From Salinisphaera japonica YTM-1 (GTDB taxonomy: Bacteria > Pseudomonadota > Gammaproteobacteria > Nevskiales > Salinisphaeraceae), in contig NZ_AYKG01000001.1 in assembly GCF_003788585.1 (NCBI RefSeq), positions 124,001 to 188,000 on the forward strand: DNA of 64,000 nt, written 5' to 3'. Positions 56,759 to 64,000 of this stretch are shown here, in pieces (position 1 is the stretch's first letter; each line of letters begins with the position of its first letter). The notes under the pieces are model-generated. The model saw only the letters and a program-made list of their open reading frames with translations. It had not been told where the DNA came from and ran no database searches. The position numbers were made by a program, and so were the translations under genes.

Positions 56759-57076
56759 CTTTAGGGCCTGTTGCCGTATCACGCGGGCCCGCGCCAAGCG
56801 CGCCATGGAATTGACTATGGGCGGCAAGACGAGGCGTAGCCCACGCCGCGCAGTCATTCTGCGTCAGTGGGCTAGAACGTTGTATTGCCGACGTATCGTT
56901 AATTTTGGGGCGCTTGTGCCGAAGGGTTGGGCCGCCCCTAAAAATTGAAGATGGGCGCCGTGGCGCTGGCGAGTCTTGATCGTGGCACAGCCAGAGCCGC
57001 GACTCGCGCCTTGCAGGACACACTTCGGACTCTCGACGAAAGCGGCGCTCGCATGAAACGGCAACAGGCCCTAAAG
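56759..57076. mobile_element. 318-bp element with 19-bp perfect terminal inverted repeats
   Basis: CTTTAGGGCCTGTTGCCGT (56759-56777) is exactly inverted at 57058-57076. The interior has no convincing gene; the open frames on both strands lack family similarity. Size and structure fit a non-autonomous, MITE-like element or a REP-like cassette. No target duplication is obvious. It separates the antiporter from the flavin-reductase gene and covers nearly the whole intergenic region. Confidence 0.6.
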
Positions 57077-57107
57077 TGTTGTCTACAGATTGTTTGCCGA
57101 TTGCGAC

Positions 57108-57728
57108 ATGAGCCACGATTTTCATTTTTACGAGCCGGCTGCCGGGCACGGTCTGCCGCACGATCCGTTCAACGCGCTGGTCGCCCCGCGCCCGATCGGC
57201 TGGATCTCGTCGGTCGCCGCCGATGGCACTTACAACCTGGCGCCTTACAGCTTTTTCAATGCCTTCAACTACACGCCGCCGATCGTCGGCTTTGCTAGCG
57301 TGGGCTACAAGGATTCAGTGGCCAATATCGAAGCCACCGGCGAATTCTGCTGGAATCTGGCAACGCGTGATCTGGCCGAACCGATGAATGAGAGCTGCGC
57401 GGCGGTTGAAGCCAGCGTCGATGAGTTCGAGCTGGCCGGGCTCACCCCGGCGGCCTCACGCGTCATCAGTGTCCCGCGCGTGGCTGAGGCCCCGGTGTCT
57501 TTCGAATGCCGGGTCAGCCAGGTGCTGCGCCTGACCGGAGCCGACGGCGATCAGACCGATACCTGGATGGTCTTTGGTGAAGTCGTTGGCGTCTATATTG
57601 CGACACATCTGCTGGTCGACGGGATCTACGACACCGCAGCCGCGCGCCCGATTCTGCGCGCCGGGGGGCCGGCGGATTACTTCGAAATCTCGGCCGATCA
57701 GCGCTTCCAGATGCATCGGCCCGGCTGA
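57108..57728 (+). CDS. Flavin reductase-like domain protein
   Basis: 206 residues with the FMN-binding split-barrel flavin-reductase fold: FNALVAPRPIGWISSVAADG, NLAPYSFFNAFNYTPPIVGF and KDSVANIEATGEFCWNLATR. It probably binds FMN and may reduce flavin or a flavin-like ligand. ATG at 57108 (MSHDFHFYEP) was chosen. It is a single gene just after the inverted-repeat element, 42 bp before the MliC-like lipoprotein gene. Confidence 0.92.
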   Translation: MSHDFHFYEPAAGHGLPHDPFNALVAPRPIGWISSVAADGTYNLAPYSFFNAFNYTPPIVGFASVGYKDSVANIEATGEFCWNLATRDLAEPMNESCAAVEASVDEFELAGLTPAASRVISVPRVAEAPVSFECRVSQVLRLTGADGDQTDTWMVFGEVVGVYIATHLLVDGIYDTAAARPILRAGGPADYFEISADQRFQMHRPG

Positions 57729-57770
57729 CCAGGCCGACCTTCTAATTTGTTCTATCTCGTGAGTGCTGTC

Positions 57771-58226
57771 ATGACGCCATCTGTAATCCGTATTTCTACC
57801 TGCCTGACAAGCTGTCTCGTCGCCGGCGCGATTCTTGCCGCCTGTGCGCCGAGCACCCTGCCGCAGCCGGCCGGCTCGACCGAATCGGCCTCGCCGGCCA
57901 TCGGCGGCTCGTTGTCCGGCACACCCGAGCCGGAGCTTACCGAGGCCGGGCAAACCGGCCGCGACAGCCTGACGCGTCGCTACGAGTGCAATACGGGCGA
58001 AATGATCAGCGTGCGTTATCCCGACGTCCAGACCGCGGTCGTGGCCTACGACGGCAAGAAACGCGCCATGCACGTTGCCGTGGCCGCCGACGGCGCGCGC
58101 TATGTCGGCCATAGCTATGAATGGTGGACCAAGGGCTCGGGCCCAAGGGCCAGTGCCACGCTGTATGCCCACAACGCCGGCAACAGCACCGGGCGCGAGC
58201 TGTTGCAGTGCAACGAAATTGATTGA
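57771..58226 (+). CDS. MliC-type lipoprotein (C-type lysozyme inhibitor-like)
   Basis: 151 residues. A signal peptide with lipobox LAAC predicts a lipid-anchored protein. A Ser/Pro-rich linker is followed by an MliC domain (about 76-150): RRYECNTGEMISVRYPDVQT, RYVGHSYEWWTKGSG and the closing Cys in LLQCNEID. The two Cys of the domain likely form the disulfide. Relatives protect peptidoglycan from lysozyme. ATG at 57771 was preferred to a TTG at 57747. Confidence 0.85.
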   Translation: MTPSVIRISTCLTSCLVAGAILAACAPSTLPQPAGSTESASPAIGGSLSGTPEPELTEAGQTGRDSLTRRYECNTGEMISVRYPDVQTAVVAYDGKKRAMHVAVAADGARYVGHSYEWWTKGSGPRASATLYAHNAGNSTGRELLQCNEID

Positions 58227-58245
58227 TCGACAGCGCGGCGCGCGT

Positions 58246-59517
58246 TTAGCCAAGTAAACGCCAGCCCGCATAGATCAGGGCAAACGCGCTTAGAAAGACC
58301 AGCCCTGCCCGGCTCAGCCAACGCATGGCCGGGCCGGGGCGCGCATTGGCCGGCACCTGGGCCGAGGTCACCAGTCGATAGTTCAGCCAGGCCAGTATCG
58401 GGGCGGTCAGAAACGATAATGTCGTGGCGAGATCGATCATGACCGTGAACCGGCTGCCCAGACCATAGAGCACGAGCAGCGAGCATGCCGGAATCACCAG
58501 CAACAGCCCACGATAGAGACCGATGTGCGTCTGTAGTGTCGGCCGGCCGGCGAACTGGCCGATCATGTGGCGCATGACCCGCGGATGCGCGTCCAGCACG
58601 GTCAAAAGCGTGGAGAACATGGCGGTGAAGGCACAGCCGGCGATGACCGGCCAGGCCCAGGCGCCGAGCGTCTGTGTGTACAGCCCGATCAGCTGCTCGG
58701 CAAAAGCCGCGCCGTTGTCTGAAAACGGCGTATCGGTGGCGTACATCACCAGCGCGCCGAGCAATAGAAAGCCCACGGCCAGTATGCAAGTGCCGATATA
58801 GCCGATATTGAAGTCCAGCCGGGCGTGCGACAGGCTCGGTACGTGGCCGGTCTGGCGCGCGCGCTCGAGCGTCCACAGCGAATGCCAGGCCGCGGCATCG
58901 ATCGGAATCGGCATCCAGCCCATCAGGGCAATGACGAAAGCAATGCCCCCGGCCGACCACCAGGCCGTAGCGGGGGCGCTGGACCAGTCGCCGGCCGGGC
59001 CGTGAACGCCGGCCGCCACCACCGCTACCAGCGTACAGGTCGCCAGCACGGCCACGATCCACTTCACGGCACCATCGAGAATATCGTAACGGCCACGAAA
59101 CAGAATCGCGGCCGACAGGCCAAGCAGCCCGGCCGCCCAGACCAGCGGCGAGCCGGGGAGCCCTGTCATGGCGATCGCCAGATTGGCGGTCACCAGCGCG
59201 AGTGCGGCCTGAATGGCGAACATCGTGCCCACCGTAAACACGAAATAGATGCCCAACGCATAGCGCGAGAGCGCCCAGTATCCATCCAGCATCGAGCGGC
59301 CGGTGGCCGCGGCATAGCGCGGCCCGTACTCCAGAAACGGATACTTGAACAGATTGACCAGCAACACCGCCCACAAAAGCCCCAGGCCATAATCCGCGCC
59401 GGCCCGCGTGGCCTGAATCAGGTGCGATACGCCGATCGCCGCGGCAGCCAGAAGCAGCCCCGGGCCAAGGCTTGCGCGCAAATCTTGCAGGCGTTTGACA
59501 GGTTTCATGGCGCTCAT
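58246..59517 (-). CDS. NRAMP-related transporter lacking canonical metal motifs
   Basis: 423-residue protein with about 11 helices and Nramp-family architecture: LGPGLLLAAAAIGVSHLIQA, RAGADYGLGLLWAVLLVNLF and the YGPRYAAATGRSMLDGYW stretch after helix 2. The metal-binding DPGN of helix 1 and MPH of helix 6 are not conserved (AAAAIGVSH; GWMPIPIDAAAW), so it is unlikely to be an ordinary Mn/Fe importer. ATG at 59517 (MSAMKPVKRL) or 59508 are both possible starts. Divergent from the M42 peptidase gene. Confidence 0.85.
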   Translation of the reverse strand: MSAMKPVKRLQDLRASLGPGLLLAAAAIGVSHLIQATRAGADYGLGLLWAVLLVNLFKYPFLEYGPRYAAATGRSMLDGYWALSRYALGIYFVFTVGTMFAIQAALALVTANLAIAMTGLPGSPLVWAAGLLGLSAAILFRGRYDILDGAVKWIVAVLATCTLVAVVAAGVHGPAGDWSSAPATAWWSAGGIAFVIALMGWMPIPIDAAAWHSLWTLERARQTGHVPSLSHARLDFNIGYIGTCILAVGFLLLGALVMYATDTPFSDNGAAFAEQLIGLYTQTLGAWAWPVIAGCAFTAMFSTLLTVLDAHPRVMRHMIGQFAGRPTLQTHIGLYRGLLLVIPACSLLVLYGLGSRFTVMIDLATTLSFLTAPILAWLNYRLVTSAQVPANARPGPAMRWLSRAGLVFLSAFALIYAGWRLLG

Positions 59518-59655
59518 TGGCAGTACAGGCGGCGCGGGGATGATGGCGCGCCAGGTCCGACTTCGCCAGTGCTTGTCGCACCGCCGGGCGAAGCAGACAA
59601 TACCCGTCATGTATTGGCCCGTCGTTGACGGGCGCTTTTAATCGCAAGGTATGCC

Positions 59656-60747
59656 ATGACTGACGTCGCTTCTATCCTGACCGCCGACTCTCTTGAGTTT
59701 CTCGAGCGTTATCTCAACAACGCCGCGCCGACCGGTTATGAATCGTCCGGCCAGAAGCTGTGGATGGATTATCTGCGCCCGTATGTCGACACCTTCATCA
59801 CCGATGCCTATGGCACGGCCGTGGGCGTGATCAATCCGGATGCCGAGTACAAGGTCGTCATCGAGGGCCATGCCGACGAGATCGGCTGGTATGTGAACTT
59901 CGTCACCGATAACGGCCTGATCTATGTGATGCGCAACGGCGGCTCGGATCACCAGATCGCGACCTCCAAGGCCGTACATATCCATACCCAGGACGGCCCG
60001 GTGACCGGCGTGTTCGGCTGGCCGGCCATTCATACCCGTAACCCGGCAAAAGAAAAGACGCCCACCAAGGACAATATTTTCGTCGATGTCGGCGCGGACT
60101 CGAAAGAAGAAGTCCACGCGATGGGTATCTATCCGGGGTGTGTGATCACCTACCCGGACGAGTTCATGACCCTGGCCGGCGACAAGTTCGTCTGCCGCGC
60201 GGTGGATAATCGCATCGGCGGGTTCATGATCGCCGAGGTCGCGCGTTTGATGCACGAGGCCGGTGAGCGTCCGGATTTCGGGTTGTATATCGTCAACTCG
60301 GTACAGGAAGAAGTGGGCCTGAAAGGCGCGCAGATGATCGCCGATCGCATCAAGCCGGATGTGGCGATCATCACGGACGTCACCCACGACACCACCACCC
60401 CGATGATCGAGCAGACCACCCACGGGCGCACCAAGATTGGCGATGGCCCGGTTATCGCCTTCGCACCGTCGGTACAGAACAAACTGCGCGAGCACTTGAT
60501 CGCCGTGGCCGAGCAGCACGATATCCCGTTCCAGCGTCAGGCCCGCTCGCCGGCCACCGGCACCGATACCGATGCCTTTGCTTATAGCAACGGCGGCGTG
60601 CCCTCCGCGCTCATCGCCCTGGCGCTGCGTTATATGCATACCACGGTGGAAATGGTCCAACGTCGCGACGTGGAGAACGTCATCCGTCTGATTCACGAGA
60701 CGGTGAAATCCATCAAGACCGGCCAGACGTTCAGCTACTTCGACTGA
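59656..60747 (+). CDS. M42-family metallopeptidase (glutamyl aminopeptidase type)
   Basis: 363-residue dinuclear zinc aminopeptidase. Metal and catalytic residues appear in order: VVIEGHADEIGWYV (His), CRAVDNRIGG (bridging Asp), NSVQEEVGLKGAQM (catalytic Glu and ligand), ITDVTHD (Asp) and the final ALRYMHTTVEMV (His). These enzymes form 12-mer tetrahedral particles in the cytoplasm that trim peptides. AAGG ribosome-binding site before ATG 59656. Confidence 0.95.
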   Translation: MTDVASILTADSLEFLERYLNNAAPTGYESSGQKLWMDYLRPYVDTFITDAYGTAVGVINPDAEYKVVIEGHADEIGWYVNFVTDNGLIYVMRNGGSDHQIATSKAVHIHTQDGPVTGVFGWPAIHTRNPAKEKTPTKDNIFVDVGADSKEEVHAMGIYPGCVITYPDEFMTLAGDKFVCRAVDNRIGGFMIAEVARLMHEAGERPDFGLYIVNSVQEEVGLKGAQMIADRIKPDVAIITDVTHDTTTPMIEQTTHGRTKIGDGPVIAFAPSVQNKLREHLIAVAEQHDIPFQRQARSPATGTDTDAFAYSNGGVPSALIALALRYMHTTVEMVQRRDVENVIRLIHETVKSIKTGQTFSYFD

Positions 60748-60833
60748 TCGGCGCACGCCGGCCGGCGTGACGCGCTCGGCGGCCGGCGTGTCGCCCGGCA
60801 TAATAGGCCCGTCATTTTCATGCCGGGCCTGTC

Positions 60834-61187
60834 ATGATTGCCTCGATCGCCGCGCTGCTCGTGTTGCAGCTCATCGGCACCATCATCATCCGTTTCACCG
60901 GGCTGCCGTTTCCCGGCCCGGTGGTCGGCATGCTGCTGTTGTTTGCTTATCTACTCTGGCGCGGGGCCACGCCTACGGCGTTCGAGGCCACGACACGCGC
61001 GCTGCTGCGTAATCTGGCCCTGCTGTTCGTGCCCGCCGGCGTCGGCGTGGTGACTTATCTGAAAGCCGTGGCCGATCAATGGGTCGCACTCTCGATCACG
61101 TTGATTGCCAGTGCTGTGATCGCGATCGTGGTCACCGGCTTCGTGCTGCATCTGTTGATGCCGCGCGCTGCGCGCAGCCGGGGCTAG
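60834..61187 (+). CDS. CidA/LrgA-family holin-like protein
   Basis: 117-residue membrane protein with four predicted helices. IRFTGLPFPGPVVGMLLLF is the CidA/LrgA signature, then LLRNLALLFVPAGVGVVTYL. The family is linked to murein hydrolase control and overflow-metabolite (pyruvate-type) transport, always with an LrgB partner, which follows after 2 bp. Confidence 0.9.
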   Translation: MIASIAALLVLQLIGTIIIRFTGLPFPGPVVGMLLLFAYLLWRGATPTAFEATTRALLRNLALLFVPAGVGVVTYLKAVADQWVALSITLIASAVIAIVVTGFVLHLLMPRAARSRG

Positions 61188-61189
61188 CC

Positions 61190-61909
61190 ATGCATTCAAT
61201 TGCCGAAATCTGGGTCTATCTCGAAGAACAGCCCCTGCTCTGGCTCACGGTCACCGTCGGCATCTTCTGGTTGTGCCAACAGATCTATCGCATGGCCGGT
61301 GAGTTTCCGCTCTTGAACCCGGTGCTCGTCAGCGTGATCGCGATCGTGATTCTGCTGCTGGCCACCGGCACGCCCTACGACGAATATTTCGACGGCGCGC
61401 AGTTCATCAGTTTTCTGCTTGGCCCGGCGACCGTCGCCCTGGCCGTTCCCCTGGCCGCCGAGGCGGCCACGCTCAAGCGTCTGTGGCTGCCGATCACCAT
61501 CGCACTGAGCGTGGGTTCGTTGACCGCAATCCTGTCGGCACTGGCCATCGGCGCAGCACTTGGCCTGCACGGCGAGATGCTCGTCTCTATGCTGCCCAAA
61601 TCCGTGACCACGCCGATCGCCATGGGCATTTCCGACCAGATCGGCGGCAGCCCGAGCCTGACGGCCGTATTCGTCATCCTGACCGGCATCGTGGGGGCCG
61701 CGATCGGTATACCCCTGCTCAAGGCCCTGGGTCTGCGCGACCCGGTGGCCAAGGGCTTCGCGCTTGGCGTGGGCTCGCACGGTATCGGCACCGCCCGGGC
61801 CTTCGAGCACAGCGACCGGGCCGGTGCATTTTCGGGCCTGGCAATGGGCCTGAACGGCGCCCTGACTGCAATCCTGATTCCGATCGTTGTCTGGTTGTTC
61901 GGCTTGTAG
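61190..61909 (+). CDS. CidB/LrgB-family membrane protein
   Basis: 239 residues, about 7 helices. NPVLVSVIAIVILLLATGTP, FLLGPATVALAVPLAAEAAT, SMLPKSVTTPIAMGISDQIG and FALGVGSHGIGTARAFEHSD are the LrgB family signatures. It acts with the upstream LrgA-like protein. ATG at 61190 lies 2 bp after the lrgA-like stop. Confidence 0.93.
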   Translation: MHSIAEIWVYLEEQPLLWLTVTVGIFWLCQQIYRMAGEFPLLNPVLVSVIAIVILLLATGTPYDEYFDGAQFISFLLGPATVALAVPLAAEAATLKRLWLPITIALSVGSLTAILSALAIGAALGLHGEMLVSMLPKSVTTPIAMGISDQIGGSPSLTAVFVILTGIVGAAIGIPLLKALGLRDPVAKGFALGVGSHGIGTARAFEHSDRAGAFSGLAMGLNGALTAILIPIVVWLFGL

Positions 61910-61982
61910 CGGCCCGGCGGTTGATCCCGGCCTCACGCGGCTCTATGTTCAACGCATTGCTTTCAACTAGCCCAATGATTTC

Positions 61983-62387
61983 ATGGCCACGGACGATCTC
62001 GACAGCTGGATGTGGGCCGAAGCAGTGGCGCGCCAGGAGCGCGCCGATCGCTTGCAGAAACAGTTCTTCAAGCGGGCAACCCCGCGGCCGCGGCGTCAGT
62101 GGGAGCCGCCGGTGGATCTGTTCGAAACCCAGGACGCGCTCTACGTGATCGTAGCCCTGCCGGGCGTCTCGAACGCCACGTTGACCGAGCTGGAAGTCCG
62201 CGGCGATACGCTGTTCGTCGCCGGCGATCGGCGGGTGCCCACCCCCGGCCAGGAAGCGGTTCTGCACCGGCTGGAGATCCCGCACGGTCATTTCGAACGC
62301 GCCGTGACCCTGCCCTGGCCGCGGCTGGCCATCGCCGGCCATGAACTCAAGGACGGCTGTCTATATCTGACCCTGTCCAAGCGCTAA
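61983..62387 (+). CDS. Hsp20/alpha-crystallin small heat-shock protein
   Basis: 134 residues. A short N-terminal arm (MATDDLDSWMWAEAVARQER) precedes the alpha-crystallin domain (about 40-132): PPVDLFETQDALYVIVALPG, LEVRGDTLFVAGDRR, the H-F-E-R-A-V strand and LYLTLSKR. It lacks a C-terminal I-x-I tail. It probably holds unfolded proteins. It ends 14 bp before lon, so the two are likely co-transcribed. Confidence 0.93.
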   Translation: MATDDLDSWMWAEAVARQERADRLQKQFFKRATPRPRRQWEPPVDLFETQDALYVIVALPGVSNATLTELEVRGDTLFVAGDRRVPTPGQEAVLHRLEIPHGHFERAVTLPWPRLAIAGHELKDGCLYLTLSKR

Positions 62388-62401
62388 ATCTCGAGTATTC
62401 C

Positions 62402-64000
62402 ATGAGCGAACAAGACACGAACGCACGCGTCGACGAGCCCGCGCGCCCCGAGCCGGGTGAGACCATCGAAGGCCCGAGCACGACGCTGGTCTATAACCGC
62501 CAGCAGGCCTCGCGCCCGGAAACCATCCGGGTGCTGCCCATGACCGAAACCGTGATGTTTCCCGAGCTGGTCATGCCCGTGGTGCTCAACCGCCAGGCCA
62601 ATATCAACGCCGCCCAGAAAGCCATGCACGCGGATGAACCGGTCGGCCTGCTGCTCGGAGACGCTCAAAGCCCGGAGATGAACAGCCCAAACGGCCTGCA
62701 TCGTTTTGGCACGGTGGTGAACATCCTGCGCTATGTGACCGGCAACGACGGCGCGCATCATCTGGTGTGCCAGGGCGTGTCGCGCTTCAAGGTGCGCGAG
62801 TTCATCGAGGATGAAACCGGCGCGCTGAGCGCGAAGATCATCTGGATCGACGAGCCGGCCGCTGAGGGCGACAAACAGATCGATGCCCGCATGTCGAACC
62901 TGCGCACGCGAGCGCTGGAGGCCATCGAATTGATGGATCAGCCCTCGCGGGAACTGGCCAACGCCATCCGCGCGATCGACTCGGCGGCGCTGCTGGCAGA
63001 CGCCACCGCGGGTTATCTCGGCCTCAAGGCCAAGGAAAAACAACAGATTCTGGAGACCGTGGCGCTGGATGCCCGCCTGGAGCTGGTCCAGTCGTTCATG
63101 GACTATCGGCTTGAGGTGATGCGTCTGTCGCAGGACATCAACAAGCAGACGCAGGACCGGATGTCCGAGCATCAGCGCAAGGCGATGCTGCGCGAGCAGA
63201 TGCGCTCGATCCAGCGCGAGCTCGGCGAGGACGACAGCGTGGCCGAGGAGGCCGAGCGTCTGCGCGAAGCCCTGGACAAGGCCAATCTGCCCGAGGACGC
63301 GGCCGAGCAGACCACGCGCGAGCTCAAACGCCTGGAGCGCATGTCCGAGTCCTCGGCCGAGTACTCGATGGTGCGCACCTACCTCGAACTGATGGCCGAG
63401 TTGCCCTGGGCCGAGCTCTCCACCGACGCCATCGATATCAAAGAGTCGCGCGCGATTCTGGACGCGGATCACTACGGCCTGGACAAGATCAAGCGCCGTA
63501 TCCTTGAGCATCTGGCCGTGCACAAGCTCAACCCCGAGGGCAAGGCACCCATCCTGTGTTTCGTCGGCCCGCCGGGCGTGGGCAAGACCTCGCTGGGCCG
63601 CTCGATCGCGCGGGCCATGAACCGTGAGTTCGTGCGCGCGGCCCTTGGCGGCGTGCACGATGAATCCGAGATTCGCGGGCATCGACGAACCTATGTAGGC
63701 GCCATGCCGGGCTCGATCATCAGCCAGATCAAGAAAGCCGGCACGCGCAACCCGGTGTTCATGCTGGATGAGATGGACAAGCTCGGCGCCTCCGCCCACG
63801 GCGATCCGGCCTCGGCCCTGCTCGAGGTGCTGGACCCGTCGCAGAACGATACCTTCAACGATCACTATCTGGGCACGCCGTTCGATCTGTCGAAGGTGAT
63901 GTTCATCGCCACGGCCAACGTGCTGGACACCATTCCCGGCCCGCTGCGCGATCGCATGGAAGTCATCGAAGTGCCGGGCTACACGCGCGAGGAAAAGAAA
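62402..64000 (+). CDS. lon: ATP-dependent protease Lon (3' part cut by window edge)
   Basis: 533 N-terminal residues of Lon. The substrate-binding LAN domain (about 40-235) begins IRVLPMTETVMFPELVMPVV, then a coiled coil. The AAA domain has Walker A FVGPPGVGKTSLGR at about 386-399, EIRGHRRTYVGAMPG and Walker B NPVFMLDEMDKLG. The N-terminal extension of about 35 residues is longer than E. coli Lon. The Ser-Lys protease domain lies beyond the window. It follows an hsp20 gene by 14 bp. Confidence 0.98.
   Translation, partial: MSEQDTNARVDEPARPEPGETIEGPSTTLVYNRQQASRPETIRVLPMTETVMFPELVMPVVLNRQANINAAQKAMHADEPVGLLLGDAQSPEMNSPNGLHRFGTVVNILRYVTGNDGAHHLVCQGVSRFKVREFIEDETGALSAKIIWIDEPAAEGDKQIDARMSNLRTRALEAIELMDQPSRELANAIRAIDSAALLADATAGYLGLKAKEKQQILETVALDARLELVQSFMDYRLEVMRLSQDINKQTQDRMSEHQRKAMLREQMRSIQRELGEDDSVAEEAERLREALDKANLPEDAAEQTTRELKRLERMSESSAEYSMVRTYLELMAELPWAELSTDAIDIKESRAILDADHYGLDKIKRRILEHLAVHKLNPEGKAPILCFVGPPGVGKTSLGRSIARAMNREFVRAALGGVHDESEIRGHRRTYVGAMPGSIISQIKKAGTRNPVFMLDEMDKLGASAHGDPASALLEVLDPSQNDTFNDHYLGTPFDLSKVMFIATANVLDTIPGPLRDRMEVIEVPGYTREEKK

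Noticed and set aside
56664-57161. 165-codon frame across the inverted-repeat element
   Set aside because: Starts and ends in unrelated sequence, crosses both inverted ends and has no transposase motif.
58115-59647. 510-codon frame in another register of the NRAMP-like gene
   Set aside because: Extremely Arg/Gly-rich, overlaps a well-formed membrane protein on the same strand and has no domain.
62384-63865. 493-codon open frame on the minus strand opposite lon
   Set aside because: It is antisense to an unmistakable Lon frame. The high-GC third positions of lon keep stops rare on the opposite strand; no family similarity.

Overview
The window is a high-GC, gene-dense piece of a gammaproteobacterial chromosome. 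Evidence: the blocks prfB-lysS, thrS-infC-rpmI-rplT-pheS-pheT-ihfA-merR, an unfused ccmABCDEFGHI operon and a complete gsp type II secretion operon. Codon usage and gene order fit a halophilic or marine lineage (a Salinisphaera-like relative is a guess only). Both edges cut genes: sdhB on the left and lon on the right.

Layout. 1-3598 (minus): succinate dehydrogenase operon, headed by an SDHAF4/DUF1674 assembly factor. 3715-10198: ygfZ, lysS, prfB with its programmed frameshift, an OmpA-type porin with a strong terminator, a small unknown protein and gluQ. 10198-17134 (minus): cytochrome c maturation genes ccmI to ccmA, preceded by a small protein that closely resembles a purple-bacterial light-harvesting beta polypeptide. 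17695-19190: decayed integrative element in tRNA-Pro(GGG), bounded by 47-bp direct repeats. 19233-29160 (minus): translation and stress core (merR, ihfA, pheTS, rplT, rpmI, infC with an AUC start, thrS, tRNA-Val, uvrB). 29355-30169: tRNA-Asn and an AT-rich hicBA toxin-antitoxin pair.

30187-46906: type II secretion. gspA(exeA)-gspB and a DUF2845 gene run leftward; gspC to gspN run rightward and end in a translationally coupled sodium:solute symporter. 46925-48163: cfa. 48323-53637: an unusual group with an MDR dehydrogenase, a PTPS/QueD-like protein, a GT4 glycosyltransferase, a methyltransferase, a RibD-type reductase and GTP cyclohydrolase II. It looks like a pathway to a methylated, glycosylated pterin- or flavin-like metabolite. 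A creatininase-family hydrolase follows, separated by a duplicated 245-bp repeat.

55082-64000: CPA1 antiporter, a 318-bp element with 19-bp perfect inverted ends, flavin-reductase-like protein, MliC-type lipoprotein, a divergent NRAMP-like transporter, M42 peptidase, LrgA/LrgB-like pair, Hsp20 and the first part of Lon.

Functionally, respiration (sdh, ccm), translation and protein export dominate. The least explained parts are the orphan antenna-like protein fused to the ccm operon and the pterin/flavin-like cluster. All calls come from reading the sequence; no database search was run.
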